Assembly (NCBI GenBank): GCA_037976565.1
Contig: CP137667.1
Coordinates: forward strand, 372,001 to 436,000
Length of the DNA stretch: 64,000 nt
Reading direction: 5' to 3'
Origin: Mesocentrotus franciscanus
Lineage: Eukaryota; Echinodermata; Echinoidea; Camarodonta; Strongylocentrotidae
Shown piece after piece: positions 59,946 to 64,000 of the stretch (positions are counted from its first letter, which is position 1; each line of letters opens with the position of its first letter). A program made the position numbers and the translations under genes. The notes below the pieces were generated by a model. It was not told the origin of the DNA. It saw only the letters and a program-made list of their open reading frames with translations, and ran no database searches.

Positions 59946-59953
59946 GACTGGGG

Positions 59954-61411
59954 TGTCAATCGTTTGAGTACAACCCTATGGGAAATCTGATTCCTTGCCG
60001 TGTATTAAACCAATAGGGTTAATCTCTAAGTCTGTTGGAATATATCAAATCATCCCATTTTATGATGTTAGTCTCCTTCCCAGACGTTTATACTTTCCAG
60101 TTATTCAGCCCAGGTATATGCAATGTTTACTATGGGAAATCTGAGTCCTTGTCGTGTATTAAGTTTTTATTCATAGTTGGATAGAGTATGAGTCGGAGAT
60201 ATGATTTCTTATAAAAAAAAAATCTAGAAAATGCATATTGACCTTGGAACTCAAAATACGAATTTGCATATTATGACGTCAGCATATTCATGGAAAATTG
60301 ATTGTATCTCTGTAAATATTCATCGTTTTTCTTCTTAATGTTGATATGTTGTAGCTAAGACAATCTTCTCCAAGATCAGTACACATTATTTTTCATTTTG
60401 ATGACGTCATCATAGTGAAAATCTTGATTAAAGGTAATTTGCGTGTTATGCCTATGGAAGAGGTGAATTTCGTTAAAATGTTGAATCTACATGACATTCA
60501 TTGAGCACTATCTAGCTTATTTGTGCTCTATGTTCTCCCAAATTTTGGTATGTTATAGCTGAGACCATGGGTTATAGAAACTGTGCGTTTGGTTTTTTGA
60601 TCAGATGTCGAGATAATTTCGAAATTTTCAATTGAAAGTTGTAGTTGCGACCATGCCAAGGCCGTTTTTGCATGTAAAGTCTATGAGAAATATTTTTGTG
60701 TATTGGTTAAAGATACTATGTCCCTTTTGCAGCCAACATCAAATTCTGTAGAACTTTGCAGGAATTATGAATATGTCATGTATGTCCTATCTGTGAAATT
60801 TAAACGTTAGCAGTGTCCTAATATTCAAATTATGCAAGAAAACCCGTTTACTTGCTAGACTTCACTGTCAGACACTATTGAGTGACTGACTGATTTTTTT
60901 CTCTTTGGTAATAACATACATAAAATGAGCTGTAAAGGGTACATGAGCATTTGTCTACATCAATAACCCACTTTTTGTAATGGCCAAAATTAAACTGATT
61001 GAATCTTTGCGCAGCACAAAACGTACGACCATTCGGTACAATGGTCTGAAAATCAGACTATTACTTACTGACTTATAGCACTTAAGTCGATTTGACAACT
61101 AATAGTCGTTATTTTCCAACTTAAAGACATTTTCAAGCCCCTTTTTAGGGAAGTTCTAAATTAGTATTATCTTTCAAATGCCGTTGGAATTTTACCTTTT
61201 CATTTTTTTTGGCCTGCAAATGGGACATAGTACAGTACCTTTAAAGAACTAGATATATCATTAATGATCAAGGCTACAAAGATGAAAATTGACATGTGGA
61301 TAGACCATAATGGGAATAAGATAATGTAAAATCGTGATAATGCATGTTTCATTATGCTAAACATTAGCATACGTATCACTTATTTCGTCAAGGTGACGAA
61401 TTAAAGTCTAG
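59954..61411 (+). mobile_element. Helitron unit M, right part (mosaic)
   Basis: Resumes with TGTCAATCGTTTGAGTACAA. It then matches the complement of 2,500-2,690, then other unit pieces out of order, then more diverged DNA. It ends with TTATTTCGTC/GACGAATTAA hairpin and CTAG at 61,408-61,411. The last 150 bp match the Helitron 3' end at 7,455. Confidence 0.65.
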
Positions 61412-63311
61412 TTATATTTATTATCATTGGTGTTGTTGCTATAATAGTTAATATTTTAATTGTAATTGTAATTATTATCATTATTATTGTTATTGTTATT
61501 ATTCTTATAATTATTTTTGTGCTTCTTCTCCTTTTCATAATTATCTTTTGCAATACGTCATGTGCCCAGGATTTATTGCTATAATGCATCCAAGATGTCT
61601 ACCAAATCTTTCAATTCGTTGCTAAAATATTATCAAGAGAAAATAAGAAACATTAGAATACATATTTTAAATAAAGATAAAATATTAAGAAGAAATAAGT
61701 AGATACATGCAGTCATGACAATAGACAATATGTCATGAATTATTGTCTTTAAGCTAACCCTTATTTGAATCTGGCTCGAGTTTTACTTGGTTATTTGGAA
61801 CTGGATGATTAACATGGACAAAATGAGATTGTTTACAATTTGATGAATTAAAAAAGTTGTATAATTTCAAATGACTACTTTCTGTTTTCTATGGCCCTCT
61901 GGTATAATAGTTTGTCTGGTTGCCATAAGTTGGGTGATGGACGTGAGCGCTGGGCTGTTGTAATGAATACGAATCAAGAAATATCGGACTTTTCTAGGGA
62001 ATATTATGATTTTCAACAACATAAAGCAAATAGTAAGCATTCAAAACTTCAGATGCCTGTTTGATTATGATTAAAATTTGAGTCATTTCAAGTAACAAAT
62101 AAGACCGTTGTCATGAAAACGGAATGTCAAAGATGTTATTTTTTAACCACGTCCCTCCAAAAAAAATGAAAATAAATGAACCTAATCAATACAAGGAAAC
62201 ATTAGAATATATATTTAAAAAAAATAATAGGAGAAGAACTAGGTAGAGAATACAATCATGACAATAGACAGCGGTAATAAATTAATGTCATTAAGTTTAC
62301 CCTTATTTGCATCTGGCTCGAGTTTTGCATGGTTATTTAGTACTAGTGGAGGATTAACATGGACAAAATGTTTACATGATCGCATTATCTCTTATTCATT
62401 CTAGTTCCAATGTTTCCTGACTGTTTTCAAGACAATATCATATTTGTCGATCATAGTTCTATGTAGCTTGATGTCTCATGTTATTTCTTAATAGGGAAAA
62501 GCAAACTAAGTAACTATTGTTGAATTTTAGCGACAGTCGTTCGCCATTGCTACTCTTTAATGCTGCTATGACGTGCAGTGAAAAATTGAAATTTCAGGAC
62601 TCATGAAAAATTCGTTGAACAGTTGATTGCGCTTGGTTGAGCCCACTGTTTGCAGGAATTAGCTGAGAGAGATAGACGTGAACATTCTCACCATTAACGG
62701 CGGAATATTTTTTTTTTCTTCACCGCCTTTACAACGCTATTTGAATGGGAAAAAATATAATGTTAGGCTCCATTGGGGAAGTTTACATTGTTGTTAAGAA
62801 ATTTAAGTTGATTCCTCTCGGTTCATTCTTTTGTTCGGACTATTAAGCTGAGAGAGATAGAAGTTGACATTCTCATGACTCATGACTAACGACCTTGCAT
62901 TATTATTCTTATTTGTTCATCGTCTGTACAATGCTATTTGAACAATATTTGAATATGAATGATCATGAGCACCGGGTTTAATAATTTAACGAACCATGAA
63001 TTTGAACCCGGGCTATGCTCTCTCTATCTCTCTCTTATTTGTCATTGCATTCCCTATCCCTCGTTTACTTCCTTCTTACCACGGAGTATGTAATGTGTAT
63101 GTGTATGCCTCAATCATAGAGAATATAATCACTAATATCGCTGAAATGATTATTCTTCTCCTTCCCCTTCTTCATCATCTCCCATTTCCTTGTAGTAGTA
63201 GTGGTAGTAGTAATATCAGCAGTATCATAATAATCATTATTATTATCATTATTATATTTATTATCATTGGTATTGTTGCTATAATAGTTAATATTGTAAT
63301 TATTATCATTA
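61412..63311 (+). mobile_element. Diverged relatives of the 1,066-bp repeat
   Basis: Complement-related to 7,714-9,853 in patches: TTATTGCTATAATGCATCCAAG near 61,574, ATATTTGTCGATCATAGTTC near 62,440, and GATTATTCTTCTCC near 63,150. An internal duplication (period about 565) repeats TCTGGCTCGAGTTTT at about 61,769 and 62,312. TAGTAGTAG and ATTATTATC microsatellites occur near 63,190-63,315. Non-coding. Confidence 0.6.
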
Positions 63312-63435
63312 TTATTAGGTGGTCTGTCGGCATCGACAGATCACCTATTGTTTTTGTCAGAATTTTCTTTCTTTATTAGGTGGTCTGTCGGCATCGACAG
63401 ATCACCTATTGTTTTTGTCAGAATTTTCTTTATTT
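63312..63435 (+). repeat. 5' minisatellite, two copies
   Basis: Two 61-bp copies of the AGGTGGTCTGTCGG/CGACAGATCACCT palindrome with TTTTTGTCAGAATTTTCTTT, starting at 63,317 and 63,378. They mark the 5' side of the next unit. Confidence 0.8.
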
Positions 63436-64000
63436 ATTTATTTATTTATTCTTTATTTTTATTTATTTCTACCCCCTTTTTTGTTCCGAGGATAACTCAA
63501 GATCGGTTTTGTCAATTTCTTTCAATTTTGGCACAGTCATGGGTCATAGTCATGAGACATGACAGGAACATTTTCAAGGTCATCAAGTCTTCATGACGTC
63601 ATCCAGGCGCCATTTTGTGAAATTTTCTGAAAATCAACTCATGATCATATCTTCATAACGGAAAATCATTTCTCACTCATATTTATCATGATCAAGGTCA
63701 ATATCCGTCCGGTCAATTTCAGGTCAAAAACGCGCGCGCATGCGTACGTCCGCGCGTCAGCGCGCGCAAAATTTCAAAATGCTCCAAATCGTCTCAAATT
63801 CATTTTGGATACGTTTCAGGCCATTTTAAGCATTTCGCAAAAACGCGCACACGCACATGCGCGTGCGTTTTCGCGCGTAACACCATTACACAACATAAAA
63901 TCGCCATTTTTTTCTTTCATGATATTTCCCATATTTTTTCAAACAATTTGATACCATGTTTATCTCTTATTGACCATTAATAACAAGATGAGCGTCCATT
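63436..64000 (+). mobile_element. Helitron-like unit, 5' part, runs off window
   Basis: Starts with TTTATTTATTTCTACCCCC and matches unit A (29,459 on): CRE/YY1-like block and CG-alternating blocks at 63,729-63,880. It is cut by the window end. Confidence 0.75.

Larger units (their letters stand above)
50700..59953. mobile_element. 9.25-kb element with CCCCAGTC inverted ends
   Basis: CCCCAGTC (50,700-50,707) and GACTGGGG (59,946-59,953) are the termini, flanked by TG on both sides. Uninterrupted units, such as 30,859-30,880 and the complement of 2,660-2,700, read AGAATGTCAATCG across the site, showing an insertion with 2-bp duplication. Both ends carry T-rich TATTTTT arrays in direct orientation, so the inverted match is only about 8 bp. 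Inside are unrecognised multi-exon gene models, an NRF1-like promoter region and nested MITEs. No transposase motif was recognised and no superfamily is assigned. Confidence 0.75.

Overview
This 64 kb window is animal nuclear DNA made almost entirely of transposable elements. Three N gaps (16,635-17,134; 39,628-40,127; 55,504-55,526) show it comes from a draft assembly. Non-LTR retrotransposon remains, hAT and mariner-type MITEs, Helitron-like termini, AT-rich unique DNA, runs of CTAG/AGGCCT/AGATCT palindromes and 'GACCTTTGACCTCATGACC' tandem repeats suggest a marine invertebrate, perhaps an echinoderm or another invertebrate deuterostome. That placement is an inference and is weak. I see no rRNA gene, functional tRNA, CRISPR array or bacterial-style operon, and no complete host gene.

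Layout. 1-13,115: Helitron-like non-autonomous units in minus orientation. 13,114-15,692: a broken LINE on the plus strand. 15,689-25,160: mostly unique DNA with MITEs, a second LINE remnant and a CTAG-palindrome tract. 25,163-29,458: one Helitron copy split by a 3.5 kb element (25,539-29,083) whose arms are CCATGGTA repeats. 29,459-50,699: a head-to-tail array of Helitron units in plus orientation, so the left and right arrays are inverted relative to each other. 50,700-59,953: a 9.25 kb element with 8-bp inverted termini and a TG duplication, inserted in the last array unit; it carries multi-exon gene models I do not recognise and nested MITEs. 59,954-64,000: the array resumes.

The repeat unit. 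A standard unit is about 1.6-2.2 kb. It holds a cluster of CRE, octamer, ERR/SF1-like and YY1-like motifs, two CG-alternating tracts, often a tRNA-Gly(CCC)-like Pol III module followed by a T run, and a 3' end with a perfect hairpin and CTAG before T. Subterminal AGGTGG(G/T)CTGT and its complement near the two ends resemble HINE/DINE-type Helitron relatives. In the right array three unit subtypes recur in fixed order, (-)(v)(+), with a period near 5.0 kb. This is higher-order-repeat organisation usually associated with satellites.

The strongest candidates for something undescribed are the 9.25 kb CCCCAGTC element with divergent spliced gene models around an NRF1-like promoter, and the Helitron-derived higher-order array carrying a Pol III module. 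All family calls rest on reading the sequence only; no database was searched.
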